From contig CM040088.1 of the NCBI GenBank assembly GCA_022496805.1, positions 25,093,501-25,157,500 on the forward strand: 64,000 bases of DNA, written 5' to 3'. Below are positions 20,679 through 33,768 of the stretch, one piece after another (within the stretch, counting starts at the first letter, position 1; each line of letters opens with the position of its first letter). This DNA comes from Pohlia nutans (taxonomy: Eukaryota > Streptophyta > Bryopsida > Bryales > Mniaceae). The notes below the pieces were generated by a model that did not search any database, was not told the DNA's origin, and saw only the letters and a list, made by a program, of their open reading frames with translations. A program made the translations under genes and the position numbers.

Positions 20679-23600
20679 TTAAATCGAAGTGCTGTTAGGA
20701 ACGCCTTTTCCTGTCATGCCATAATCGGACGAGGGATACAGAAGCTCATACGGGAGCTGCACATGGCCATACCGGTTCTTCAGCCTCTTCTCTTCATTTC
20801 GTGCTTTGATCAACTCCTCAACCTCGCTGATCCTCTCTTGAAATCTTCCGAAGACTGCCAGAATCTGTCCATTTAAACCTCCGCTGTCAGTCGCCACTAT
20901 GTTGTATGGATCCAATAGCGCATCAGTTTTGCAATTGATGCTCATACAAACTAAGAGCTTACTTAGGGTTCAAGGCTCTGTACCTTCTCGTCGCTTGTCC
21001 AATTTGGTGTGGAGCGTTGGCCGAGAAACTCCTCGTGGCTGGAGTGTGTGGACAGCACCTCCGTCGTGGTCATGATCACAGTTGCTTGCGTCTCGTTCGA
21101 GATTGTAGACAAGTAGAAGGCTTCGGGATCCCGTCGAAGCTCCAGAAACTCCGCTGTTCCGTCGGAGGGGATGAGTCGTCGTGTCATAGTCGGGTGGTTG
21201 GGCATAAAGCCTGCGTACTCGTACTGGCCGAAGTTGACTGCGGCGTGATGGCAGGAGGCGATCCAAACAACGGTGGTCAATGTGTGGACGAGGGAAGCTC
21301 TTGAATCCAACGTCGGCCAGCCAGGGGCATCTTTCTTGTCGCCATGTCCGACGCAGCGAACTTCCGTCCACCAGCTTTGAAGCTCTTGGTCGTCCTGAAC
21401 GCGCTCATCATCGGAGTAGATGAGGCCGACATACTCATCTATCCATTGTTCGATCGCACTCCAAAGCTCGAGCCCGTCCGCTGCAAATGGGTAATCTTCA
21501 ATCACTAATCTCAATCCATGTTCTGCGTTTTCATCCGGGACCGCCATGCCCCTGCAATAATCATAGCCCTTGATTAGATGCTAATTGTGATGTATGCAGA
21601 AGCAGCTAGTCACAAGTATATTGTCAAAATTTGTGGAATTTCATTCTGCTTGAATCTTGACGGGGAGGAAGCGAGGAGACTAACCTTTTAATCAAGTCGG
21701 CCGGCAAAGCTTGTTCATCGAAGCGCCACGTGTGCTTGTAGGCCGCAGAGCTGATTTGCATGGCGTAAGCATGTGGAGTGAAGGTCATCTCGATGATTCC
21801 ACCTGCGTTGATGAGTGCCTTCCGCGCCGCAGCGTTGATGTCAAGAGTGTTCTTGAAATGCGGCACTAGGGCTTGGTGCACAGGGTGCAGAGCACTTAGC
21901 TGCCGGTGCGTGGCAATAAGCACGGGCTCCATCGTTGCATGAGACCTCAACCTGCAGATTTGAGGAGTTTACAGCATCCGCCATGGTCAGTATAGAAGCA
22001 TCTCTTTATATGGACTGTGAACATCACGAGAGAGGAGAAACGAAGGAGGGGATGGAGATGAAGGTGGAAATGTCGAGCTTACCAATGGCTGACGAGTTGG
22101 TGATAGCCAGCATCGTTAGCCAGCACATGAGCTTTTGCGAGCTCCCACATCCAGTCCTTCATACCCATCGGAGGAGGTGTGAACACGCGCTTCACAGTGC
22201 CGGGTTCGTTTTCTTGAGGTAGGCTCAACTCGATGGCCACAGGTCTCAAAGTGCCTTCCTTTGTCAGGAATAAAACGGTTCGCGTTGCATACGCTTTGCA
22301 AACAGGACTCTCGTTGATCTTGTTCACAAAGGGAAGGAAGGCATCATGGTAGTCAAGGACGAAGAGCTTGTGCCCTGCGAGTGCTGTTGGCACATCCATT
22401 CCCTCCATAAATGGCTCAATATGTTGAGACGTGATTGCTGACATAGCGACACCCCATGTGGCTTCATCGAGGGTGCTCCTGATAGGAAACTCGCGCAGTT
22501 GCGAAATGACCACGGGGTTTAATCCAGCAAGCATTTCACGAGCGAATTCCTCGTCCATTGTCCACGCCTTCTCGTCAACTGCAGCAGAATCATGCTCACG
22601 TCAGAATCACCAACCGGTCGTAATGTTCATAACAGCATCGCTCTTAAATACACGGAGATTTTCTGACCGAAGAGATGCAAACAAGATGTACAGGAATTTT
22701 TGTTCACCTGCAATGACTTTTGGTGTTGGGTATGTGAGGATGGTCTCATACGCTGGTGCAGGTTGATCGGAATCGTGATCGGACTCCGAATCGGAACCAG
22801 CAGTCAATGCAATACCATTCTTGAAAAGGTCCGCAATCTCACTCAAGCTTTCAAATTCAGTCTGGGTGGAATACAAAGCCTGGATTGCTGGCAACAGTTT
22901 CCGTGATGCTGCCTGGATTGCATCTTCTTGCAGGTTGTCGGTCTTCACCATAGTGAATCGCTCATCCCGTGGAACGTAGAAATTCGTCCACATCTCCCCA
23001 CGATCCTCTGCCTCAGGGTCTGAATGCAACGGAGTCACACATCAACAATCAAGCTAGCTAGTGCCTCCTGACACAAGAACAAAGGACAATTTATGAGCTC
23101 AGACGGCACCTGTTTTGGAGCGTTGTCGCCCTGTGCGGATCCGCCGAGGATATGGAAACTCGTCGCTGTTCCCTAGGACTGGCCTCTTGAGGCAGTCATG
23201 GCGATCACTATCCCCTAAGTCATTGTACACATCGTAGTCATAGATCCGATCGGCTTCCTTGCGCTCTCCTGTTCCATCCCCACGAATTTGTGCTAGTTCC
23301 TGCTCCCTTAACTCTTTCAAACCTGCTGGTGTTTCCTGTGGTACGTAGACCTGAGAGAAAAAATCGACATGTTAGACCGCCGTGTCAAACTCCAGAAACT
23401 TTTGCAGGAGCCATTGTTTAGCAACGTCTATGGCGCAACAGGGGAGGCATGGCATGCAGACGAGCGCTGACCTTATTGGTGAAAAAATGGCGGTCGGTTG
23501 CATAGTTGGCCACATTGTACACACACGAGTTGCAGACGAAGTGAACCCATGCGTGATTGGGGAGCTGAACTGCTACTTCCTTGAGAAGGAACTCATTTCG

Positions 23601-24338
23601 GTGGAAGTTCTTGACTACTAGAGCCCCAGGTTCTCCAAACTCTTTCTTCACCTTAAATTTTACTTCATATTTTGATGAATTTGTTGCTGCAATATGACTA
23701 CTCGTCGACGAATTAGCTTCTGTCCAATTTTCTATGACCACCTCTGAAGTGCGCATAGCTTTTCCTGTACCTGTTATTAGCAACGGCTCACAATCAGACT
23801 CACAAGCTACCAAAACATCAAATTCTCACCAGTCCAGGAAATTCAGTCCATAATGTTCAAGGAGACTGGAGCTGCACTTACTTGAATCTGCCAAGTTGCT
23901 GACAAGCTGAAGAGAAACCCTCTTTCCAGATTGTTCATCTTCCAGGTCCCAATCCTTCATGCCCTCAGTCTCCACAGGCACGTCGAAGAATTTCTTTCTA
24001 CACAGTACTATTGTAGCCTTCAACTCAACAAAACTTGACTCCAGCTCTCGCAATCCTTGTTTCGACTTCCACAATGTTCGGAATTCCTTGCACAAATTAG
24101 GCTTGTGCTCTTTCACCGTGTGCGCAGCTGATGAGCATCCTACTGCTGATCTCGGCGAGGTCTGAACTGTGTCATTTCTAGTACTCGCTTTCCTCACACC
24201 TGACTTACATGTCACAATTGTGCAGGTTCTAGGCAGCCTAGCAGCGAATTTGTTAGATTGCCGACAAAAGAGTGAGTTAAGTTCAAGCATGGTGCCTTGT
24301 AACTGTCGCCTTGGTAGCGCTGTCATATTCTGCTGCAT
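20679..24338 (-). CDS. LOX: Lipoxygenase, plastid 13-LOX type
   Basis: Eight exons (24338-23882, 23770-23472, 23350-23110, 23019-22708, 22578-22083, 21951-21685, 21551-20984, 20864-20679) join in frame with GT-AG introns to give 941 residues. Lipoxygenases add O2 to linoleic/linolenic acid; the hydroperoxides feed oxylipin/jasmonate-type pathways. The N-terminus is Arg/Ser/Thr-rich and fits a plastid transit peptide, followed by the PLAT region and the catalytic domain ([26 protein letters not shown]). Iron ligands are present: His596 and His601 in GYHQLVSHW, His793 and Asn797 in HAAVNFGQ, and the C-terminal Ile941 in GVPNSTSI. The positional-specificity pair Thr-Phe (about 658-659) in EMTFTP favours 13-lipoxygenation. 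RTGR.RSKTDPE and GRF...PNSTSI are also family-typical. It appears intact, with no missing catalytic residue. Confidence 0.93.
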
Positions 24339-25461
24339 TATGTAAGCGTATTTCTCACACTACAACTCAGTTATTGGTGTAGCAATCTCCTCTAAAATCA
24401 AAATTCAACCTGTGGTATATCTTTGTGATTCCTCCACTGCAGGCTTCTAGATTAAACCACTATGGCTGAAGCTGAAGGTTTGCATTCAGTCTAGAGATAC
24501 GAACGTGTAGAGCATTTGAGTCTAGCATCAGAAGTTACAGAAGAATCATAACAGTACCTGACATATGCACAGCCATCTTATTTTGTAGCAACCTTGGAAA
24601 GAACTAGCTGGAGACAACGTCTTTGAATACAATCATCACGACGCTACTACGGAGTCAAAGGATACACTGTTGACTAGACACTACTCGGAGTGAAAGGATA
24701 CACAGATAAACGACATTCCCAGTAAAGGCGATGGGTAGGTACGCTGTGATTCTAGACCATCTACAAAGGCAGCCGTATATTGCTTACCAAAGATTCTCGC
24801 CGCCGGACATGAAACAATAGTTTAATAAACTTTCGTTTTGACTTTGTGAGGCCATGTTCTCCAGTGACGTGCAATTTTGGTACAGTACCAGATATGAGAG
24901 TAAGGAAGATGATCTTCTATCAATTGTTTCCCAGCAATAAATTCTTGAAAGGAGCTGCAAACACTTTGGAAGAACCAAGGTATCCAAATTGTTCCGAATC
25001 TCTTGCTACAGACCTCACATCTTGAGTTCAAGAATGAAAGCGTACTCAACCCACTACTACAGGCAAGTTGAGTTAATGCCAACCACAATGCAGCTACAGT
25101 GAAAATGGTGGGCAGTCAACACTGCTCTAGAATGTTATGGTACGAATCAATTCATATTCTTCATGGATTAATTTTTTTGGAAGTTGAGGTAAAAGTGGCA
25201 GCAGGAGTAAAGACTACTGTACTTTTAAGATGGCAGCATTTCATCATCTTTTACACTGGTATGCTTCGGGCAAAAACTGGCCAACCTTTCAACAAGGTTC
25301 ATGAAGAAAGCGCCTAAGGTAGGCACACCCAAAACCAACTGTGAACCTAAAACCAATGGTGTGTACCACAATCACGCATTTGAGGCTCCCAAATGTATGC
25401 ATGTGTTACATACTGATGATTTTGGGTTCACTGTCGGGTTTAAGCATACACACCTCACAGA
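24339..25461. other. Upstream of lipoxygenase, no gene recognised
   Basis: This probably holds the lipoxygenase promoter and 5'UTR. Small ORFs at 24822-25088 (minus) and 25099-25317 (plus) have no recognisable domain. Confidence 0.45.
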
Positions 25462-25465
25462 TTAA

Positions 25466-26020
25466 CCCCTAAACGTCCAACCGTCCAGAAAGTGGACGAT
25501 GTACAAAATCAAACACAGTTTTCTCATCTATCATTGATTCTTTGTAGCGTGGATTTTTTACTATAGATTTTATGGGAAGTTAGCTTCATGCATGTGTGAT
25601 CCAATTAAAAAGGGGGTGATTTGTGAAATTTTTATGTCTCATTTCATGTTGTAGTGATTCACTCAAAGATTTCAATGTAAAAGTGCTCTTAAAAAAGTCA
25701 ACTCATAAAATTAAGCAACCAAAGAATCTCCAAAAATCACTACATTTTTCAACCAATCACAACAAATTTCATGTACAAATTTTCAATATCTTATTCCCAA
25801 TCAAATTACAAAAGAATTTTCAATTTTAAGTTTCAAACTTTATACAAATTTATTGGTGATTGCAATCATAGATCTAACCGTATGGATAGAATCAAAAATT
25901 CATAATGTACAACTTTCATTCATATATCAAGCTCAAAATATCCCTCTTAGTTACATTTTATAAGACATCTTTGAAATTCTCCAAATCTGGAGAGAGGTGA
26001 GAGGTGAGGACGTTTAGGGG
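25466..26020. mobile_element. TTAA-flanked MITE, 555 bp
   Basis: Perfect 13-bp inverted ends CCCCTAAACGTCC are flanked by TTAA at 25462-25465 and 26021-26024. The interior matches about 61790-62320 in inverted orientation (for example GATTGCAATCATAGATCTAA). Non-coding. Confidence 0.8.
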
Positions 26021-26024
26021 TTAA

Positions 26025-27016
26025 AAGCTGTGTTAGTTTCAAGCTATAGAGAATATAGTAAAGGATTAGTATACTGTATCAATATTGAAGTAACAGAGTC
26101 TGAAAGTCATCCATCCACGTAGAACAAAGTCATCCACATAGAACTCTGCAATGTGAATCAAGAATCTGTTCTTTTTACTCCCTAAGGTAGAGACACCCAT
26201 TCCCGTGACTTTAAGCTAATTGTCATACTTCTGAATGAGCAGTATGAAAAGCGATTATACCAGGGGAAAGGCAATTAGATATTAATGTAGAATGTATCGA
26301 CGAAGTCATGTTATTCTAAAATTTGTATACGTTCTCGATAATCAAAGCCAAAAATTGGTTTGCACATTTGACTGTGTCTAAATGGCCCTAATTCCGTGAC
26401 TTGAAGAAATGCTTGTGACTTGGAGAAACACCCTAAATATGTTCTCAAGCCACAACCACCCATGATCAGAAACACTCGGATTCAGGTGTCCTGTATGTAG
26501 ACGGGAACAGGTGCAGTAACGGGAATGGGTGTCCCTACCTTATGCTAGATTAAAGACACGTCGAGACTCCAGAAAGCTGTAGAGTGAACTAATAGTAGAC
26601 TTTCTTGAAATGGTCACAGAATGATTCCACTCTTCACTTACCAACAGTTGATAATCTGATCACAAGCCACATGCTGGGTCTATTTTCTTCTGTGTAAACA
26701 ACTTTCCACTCTTCTTTGTCCTTAAAAAATGGGCCAACTTAAAAAATGGGCCAGTCAGAACAGTCGAATTGAAAAGTTTCATCAGCGTAGCCTTGCGAAC
26801 ATGCCACGTGGGCACGACAGGCAAGTGGACCTGACTACGCAGTACTGTACAATATCCATGGAACGCTTCTCCAAATATTACGAAAAGGAAATAAGGTACA
26901 ATATTACTACGCAACCTCATCGTGTAGAGATCTATTGACACCCCTTCCCACGTGCGCTTACTAATAATCTATGTACTGTACACAGGAATCAAAAGAGTAA
27001 TTTATGGACAAGGATT
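26025..27016. other. Intergenic, no gene recognised
   Basis: A short direct repeat (TTAAAAAATGGGCCA twice at 26723-26755) is the only local structure seen. It lies downstream of ATG101. Confidence 0.45.
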
Positions 27017-29570
27017 TTAATTCAGCATTGTAGGAGGTCCAGTTTGCAACAGTCGTTTGAACACGTCCATTCCAAATGACGAGTCTGAGGAGCTGCAAAC
27101 ATCCAAAAAAAAGCAAGCATCACTTCAGTAAGAAAGCCCATTTACCATACTCCATTAAGTGATGACTGACTGAAAGAGGAAGCATGAGGGTCAAGGGAAG
27201 GCACTCAAACTAAAACTGAAATGGTAACACATCAAGGTGGCATCAAGAATTTAGGATCCCCACGGATTTTAAACAATTTCCGTGCGACATCCAGTATTTC
27301 ATGGGTTCGTACATTTTTCGCACGGATTCTGCACGGATTTCACGCTAATCCCGCACGGATTCTGCACTGTGTAAGATACCAAAAAGAGTGAATGTAGTAG
27401 CCGTGTGGATTCAGTGCAAAATTAGCGCGAAATCCGTGCGGAATTTGTGCAAAAAATGTACGAACCCATGAAATATTGGATGTGGCACGGAGATTGTTAA
27501 AAATTAGTGAGGTCCTAAATTCCTGATGTGTTCCTGCAGTCAATTTTTGTACCTGGGAATAGAGATCTCGAAGGGAAATGAGGTGACAACATCGGGTTGC
27601 AGCAGAACAGGAGGAATGTGATCCTTTTTCTCGTTTACGATCACCAAGACTTGAGTAATCACTTCTCGTAAGGCAGCCTCAAGTGTTGCATGGCGTCTTT
27701 GCCGTTCATCCATCATTGTTTCTGTTTGTGGAAGTACAACAAAACAATTCACCAACTTAGGAGCAAAGCAAAACGTGCAGAAAACAGTGTAAAGAGTAGG
27801 GACAGGAGTAGTATACAGGACCCGGCGTTCTATAGGGTATGGAAGGCGACAAAGTCCTATCTGAAGTTTAGAGGATCATAATGCTTTTTAAAAATAGGTC
27901 CATGAAATGAACTCCTTTTGATATTAGACCCTAAACAAGATGGCCCGCACAGGCTAGCAACCATTCTGGCCCTATCACAAATCCAACTTGCTCCACTCCA
28001 TAGGGTTTGTGATTTATGAGGGTTTTCAAAGAACACCCTAAAAACATCAGGCCAAGAGGAAGAAAACCTCCTGGTATATTGGGTTTCCTCCACTGGGCCC
28101 TCTAGACACTCACTCTCTAATATCACATTTTAGTATCTGCATGGAATATTTGATGTTGTGTAGACATGTGATTGGAGAAACTTCACGTGTCATGTTCTGA
28201 ACTAAGTCACGTTGGTTGCCAAAGGTGTGACAGAAAAGAGTTCTGAGTGTAGTACAAACAGTAATCAATGGTATCGTTCGATACAATGATCCATCACTAG
28301 AAGGAAGATGAACCATACAACAAGCTTGCACACATTCCAGAAGGCAAAAAGCGGGACAAGAAATTCTAAGAAAACGAAAAGAGACAGAAGCCTACCTCCA
28401 GTTTCTCCTGACTGATAACTGTCATAGAATTTTTTGGCCTTGAGGGGTGAAGGTGGGACAACGTGAAGCTGAATGCACCATTGTTCCCAATACAACCGTT
28501 CTACCTTGCTGAACCACGCCATATGCTTGTTTCTTGTTTCATAAAATGATAAACACACCTGTTGCACCAAAGCTTGATTCAAGTCTGACCAGAAAAGAAA
28601 TGGAGCAGAAAGTAACAAGCCACAGGAAAAACAACAATAGGGGGAAAGTTTTGTGGTGACAAACCCGAGACTTTTTGTTTGGGTACTTTTCGACCCATGA
28701 CAAAAAATGGTCGATTTTCTCCTCAATCTTCTTCTCTATTGCTGAATCCCCACACTGTACCTGGTGACCAAACATCCACACGACTTAACATTAGGGAGCT
28801 TGCATCATAATGAACAACTTCAGTGTGAAATGTAAACTCGGAGGAACAATTCATGAGAAATGCAAGCTGCGTTGCATACGTAATAGCAGATCCGGAATCA
28901 ACCACAATGCCTGTGAGACATTCACCACCCTTCCGTGAGTCCAAAACCTGTTATTACTACAATAATTTGCTGACCAAGTGCCAATCAGTTCCAAACCCTA
29001 AATTAGAGGTCAAGGCAATGAGAGCGCGTACATAGGTGATATACTCGAAAAGCTCCGAATCAACGTCCCGAGGCCGCACCAATCCCAGTGCTCGGTTGAA
29101 CATAATTGTGTGGAGAATACCTGTCAATAGTGCATATCAATCAGCAACAAAAAAGAAAAAAGAAAAACGAAAAATTACCACGCGTAAATTTTCGATCTGA
29201 CAGCGTAAACTGGCTATCACGCTCATATCACAGTAAACCCCAACAACAAATGAATTTTTTTTCACCTAAACCCTAATTGTGAAGTCCTGGAGCAATAACA
29301 GTTCTCCGATTTCGTGATTAAACCATACTGTACTCTCAGAAAGAAACTGCAAAAGACAACGTACATCTCAAAACTTCCCGAATCTGATAGTGCTCCACTT
29401 CCTGCCAAAACACATTTCCTTCATCAGCTCACAGCGAGATTTCAATCGTAATCCAATCCGCCACAAAAAGAAAAAAAATACACTGAAAAGAAAAATAAAA
29501 ATTTCAGGAGATGGAGTAACGTGAGAATTAAGCTTACAAGCTCCTTGAGGTAGAAAACCTCACAATTCAT
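27017..29570 (-). CDS. ATG101: Autophagy-related protein 101
   Basis: Seven exons (29570-29538, 29401-29365, 29120-29032, 28760-28665, 28558-28396, 27721-27553, 27092-27017) join in frame to 220 residues, close to the usual plant length. ATG101 is the HORMA-fold partner of ATG13 in the ATG1 kinase complex that starts autophagosome formation. Diagnostic blocks run in order: MNCEVFYLKELEVEHYQIRE, CILHTIMFNRALGLVRPRD, EKKIEEKIDHFLSWVEKYPN, then CLSFYE with WFSKVERLYWEQW (the WF-finger region), VNEKKDHIPP, FEISIP and the end SSSDSSFGMDVFKRLLQTG. All introns are GT-AG. Intron 6 carries a 307-bp foldback next to its donor. No defect is seen, so it is likely functional and the sole copy in the window. 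Confidence 0.95.
27226..27532. mobile_element. Foldback MITE in ATG101 intron 6
   Basis: Two arms, about 27226-27370 and 27385-27532, are near-perfect complements. They contain GGGTTCGTACATTTTT, CCGTGCGACATCC and repeated GCACGGATT motifs. The element sits about 20 bp from the splice donor of intron 6 (27551-27552). The ends read AACACATCA / TGATGTGTT. Transcribed RNA would form a long hairpin. Confidence 0.8.
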
Positions 29571-30360
29571 GGCCGTGGTCTTTTACAGAATTACGACGCC
29601 TGTTGTGTTGTAACGCTTCGAAACTGGTTGTCATGAATTTGCAACAGTTTGCGATCGAATTCACTGCGCTTGCGAAGAGGGTGGGATTGAATTGGAGGAG
29701 ATGATCGAAACCCTAGAAACAGAGCACGGTCTTCGGGATGAAGAGTCAGTTTAAAAGTCCGTCAGAAGGCCTTTAAAGTGAAAGTCCTTCAAAAAAGCTC
29801 TTAAAAGTTGTTTTAAAGTCCTTTTGACGGAGTGGGACTGTCCTTTGAGTGTAGACAATTTGCAAAAAAACATAAGATCTTGTACAAATTAGACGATAGA
29901 GTAAACTATTAAACGATAGATTAAGTTAATCCCTAAATGTCCAAGGTTTTTGGACATAACTTAGATGTACTCTTAAGGTAACTATACTTAAAAGCGTCCC
30001 CTTTACCAATTAATCCTATTTACACACATAAAACATAAAACTTTTTGGTGGGTATTTATAGCAAGTTCAAGAGGATTCCAACGCACTTTAGCATGTATTA
30101 TTTGGACACCGTATGAATAAGTTATGAATTTTTAAAGTGGTGACTATAGGTACAATAAAGCGACCCTAAACTCTGATGTTTAGATTGTGCACATTCTTAT
30201 CAATAGTAAGGTGTCAGAATCTACTTATTATGGAAGATTGAGCTAAGAACGATTTAAGAAAAAGGTCGCTTTTAGATATAGTTACCTTAGATGTGGCTTT
30301 TGAAACTTTTTTAAGTTTCAACTTCAAAGAGCAACTATAAGGCATAGGAAGGGTGTTTGT
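29571..30360. other. ATG101 upstream region and TTAA-type fragment
   Basis: The ATG101 promoter must lie here. Repeated CCTTTAAAGT/CTTTTAAAGT motifs occur at 29760-29830. A TTAATCCCTAAATGTCC left end begins at 29926 with no clear partner, so this is probably a broken TTAA element. Confidence 0.45.
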
Positions 30361-30369
30361 TCTCTTGAT

Positions 30370-30635
30370 CTCGGGGAAGTCACTTAGTGTAAATTTTGGG
30401 TACATATGAGTGAACAAAGGGTATTTAATGGGGGGCTATGAAATAATTGGAATATTCTACTATTTATGGTATATTCCATATATATTCTAAGAATATTCCT
30501 AAAATGTTTCCAAACTCGTTTTAAAACACCATATATTACTTCTATAAATTTATAGTTTTTATCTCAAATGAATAAAAGAGACCCTATATTTGTTCTCTCA
30601 TAGTTATCTAAATTCTTGACAGTGACTTCCCCGGG
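30370..30635. mobile_element. Mutator-like MITE, copy D
   Basis: Ends are CTCGGGGAAGTCACT and AGTGACTTCCCCGGG. The 8-bp duplication CTCTTGAT lies at 30362-30369 and 30636-30643. Interior is like copies B and C. Confidence 0.75.
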
Positions 30636-30854
30636 CTCTTGATTCATCAAGAATCTAAAGCCATTGCACCGTATATGTATGTGGGTGTGTTTGTTTGTAT
30701 GCAATTTTTTTACTTTTCTTTTTACATTTTTCTTTACATCTCTTATACTTTTTCTTTTACATTTTACATTTTCCTTTTATAATAAACAAATAAGATTCAT
30801 GAATGATAAATAAAAATTATTATTCTAGTTACAAAGCGAACAAAAATTGCCCCT

Positions 30855-31560
30855 ATTTTGTGCATGTAGGGGCCCACCTTAAAAAGTAATCCCCTCTTCG
30901 AAGGGTTTAAAATTCCCTAGGAGGTCCTCCTAAACAAAACTAGAGCCGTAGGCCTCTAATTTGCAAAAGAAATTGCCAAAGAAAGATCCCAGGTGTCCAA
31001 AATGGAAATTTTCAAAAACTGGGGCTATGGGTGAATAGTGCTCGCATTAACGTTGGGGGGGGGGGGGGGATATTTAGAGTTGGGGGTTCGCCAACTCTAA
31101 ATCCCCCCCTCAACGTTAATGCAAAAGGACAAAACCTGCTCCCTCCACTAGTAGGAAATGTGTCGTTTTTCACTTACTATAAATGAAAAAAGAATGAAAT
31201 TGCGCCACGCACATCGCCTCCATCAGTGCTGGTGAGTGGTTTTGGTCACAAGAAGATAGAAACATAAGCATAATATTCAACCATTGTTCACTATTCCCAT
31301 GAAATGGAGAATGAAAAATGATAGCTTCTACTAGTGCTATTTTGTTCCGGTTGGGTCCACCTTACAAAATAACCCCCTCTTCCAATGGTTTAAAATTCCC
31401 GAGAGGGTCTCCCTAGACTAATGTGGGACCTACGGCCCCAAATTTGCAAAAATTGCCCAAAAAAAAAAGAAGCCTATCGGGTGCCCAATTTGGAAATTTC
31501 AAAAAATGGGGCCCCTAGGTGAATAGTGCTTGCATTAACGTCAAGGGGAGGGGGGAGGGG
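30855..31560. repeat. Two diverged direct copies of a ~215-bp repeat, with a hairpin
   Basis: Segments 30855-31072 and 31349-31560 align along their length (CCACCTTA, CCCCTCTTC, TTTAAAATTCCC, GGTGAATAGTGCT, GCATTAACGT). Between them, 31045-31126 forms a hairpin of GCATTAACGTTG plus a G-run, with its complement ending CAACGTTAATGC. Confidence 0.65.
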
Positions 31561-33764
31561 AATTTTGAGTCGGGGGCTTGATCCTACCTTCAACAAAAGA
31601 ACCATGTTACAAAACCACTTTTAGCATAAAATTTTATAACAGTAGGGTTCTAAACCCCCTACTGCTTGAATTGAATTGTACAGATACAATAACTTTTCTT
31701 GGAATTATGGTGAGAGATGACATTTGGCATTGTATGAGGGAATTTAGTAAGAATCACACAAGGAAAATTTCTTTAAGATGTGAAGAAAAAAGCATTCAAG
31801 AGTATCCAAGAGCATACGAGAAACTTTAGCAGGGGTAAAAAGTCTAGGGCTTAATAATGTAATGGGGACGCCATCAAACCCATCAAACCCACATTCAATT
31901 AGAGAAATTGATTCTCCATCCGAGGGACTCCACAAATAATGCCAACTACATTTTTGAGATGTCCTTTTCTAAATGTGTTATAGGCCATTTTCTCCCATCA
32001 ATAGAGCTTCAACTCATAAGGTAGATAATACTAAAAAGTGTTAAGAACCTAATGTTGCGTTGAGTGACTATAATTCTTTTTTAAAATGAACTATTGAAAA
32101 TTTCAATATCACAAATTTTATGATTTAAAAAAGAAAAACTGTCATATACATTTCTCTTGATGAATGAGAAACTATTTTCCCCAACCATAGGGTTCTAGTT
32201 TGTTTGTTTTGTTTTGTTTGTATGTAATGTTGAGACGGCTCACTGACTCTAGGCTAACGGGGACTAACTCTAGGCTAATGGCACATGGCCACACTAGGTT
32301 GACCAGAAGACATTTGCATGGTCAAGTTTGAAAAAATAAAATTGAATATTTTTCAATTGAATTTACAAGTTTTGACATTAGAAATTCACCAAAATTACAC
32401 TTTTGATACTTTAAACTAGAAATATATAATGATTGACTGAAATCATAATGTTTCAAAAGCAATGAAATTGTCCACATCAATACTATTATAGTATTGTAGA
32501 GGTGTTTTGGAGATCTTTCCAAAAGTGATTAGAAGACGTGTTGATAGGTAATAGTTTCATTATTTTGATTGAATATTGTTGCTTATACACTTTTAGCCAA
32601 CCATTCCGAATTTCATAAAATAATGAATAATTTTGTATTTTGATCATAATTATAAAAGATAACATCTTCAAATATAAAACTTAAAGACATTCTAATATAA
32701 ATACTTGATCAAATTGTATAAATGCCATCCAAGTTTCATAATCTACAACTTTCATTTGTATGACAACTTCAAAAAATGAAATTTTTATACTTTTTACAAT
32801 AAAGTTTCACAACTACCTGAAATAGACATTGAAAGGTAAAGACACTCAAAATGTGTTTTGAAATGCGCTTTTTATTATTCAAAGAATTGAAACAAGATTT
32901 CATGAAATTAACTTTGTCTTTTTGCCAAATCAAAAATTCAAAATTCAAAAAAATTAAGTTTGGACAACTATTTTTAATCCCAAAATTTTAGGACGACCAA
33001 ATATGGACGCCCAGGCACTTAAGGGTTAATGTGTATATTCTACATCATGTACATTCATCGTACGTTTTTCACCTCTATCCTCCTCCACCTCCACCCTCAC
33101 CCTCCCATGCCGTAGATGTTAATTGTTTTTATTGCATCTTATTAGCAAATGAACTTAGAAGATGCCCATGCATTTTTGCATGCATTATTTGGACACCCTA
33201 TTCAAATTTAACCCCTTCTCACAAAAAAAACTTCTTTTGACAATTTTTCATTCATGACTTATGAATACATTTTTTTTTTTTCCTTATATTAATTGTATAC
33301 TGGATAAGAATTAATATTTCTCAATCCGTAATCCATTAATATTATCTTATATATATTTTTATTACATTCTAATTATATTAACTACACTGAAATCACCATA
33401 TACTATGGGTGGGTGAATGGCGTGGGCACATTCATCCATTTAGACAAATTCTCATCCATTTTGAACAGTTTTCATCAAGTTTGGATGAATTTTAACTCAC
33501 TATTTTGGAAAAATAATTATTGGTAAAGCCTCTCGTAAATATCGCGGGCCACAATATACGGTGATTTTGGTGTAGTCCCTTTGTTAAAATTATAATGAGT
33601 TTTATTGTCACTTTCAAATAATAAAAGGGGATACATTTCAAGTCACATGTGTTCTAATATTTTCACATAGAGAACTCCCCGAGGTTTTGAACCAATTCTG
33701 CCTTGTCTTTCCTCTTGTCTTTCCTCTTGTGGAAATTTTGTGCTCGACTTTACTGATAACTCTA
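31561..33764. other. Intergenic, AT-rich, no gene recognised
   Basis: A TTAA-type right end (CACTTAAGGG then TTAA, 33020-33028) is visible without a certain left end. Short ORFs carry no recognisable domain. Confidence 0.45.
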
Positions 33765-33768
33765 TTAA

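Noticed and set aside
28723..28944. 73-codon ORF between ATG101 exons 3 and 4
   Set aside because: It falls mainly in intron 3; family alignment joins exon 3 directly to VQCGDS in exon 4.
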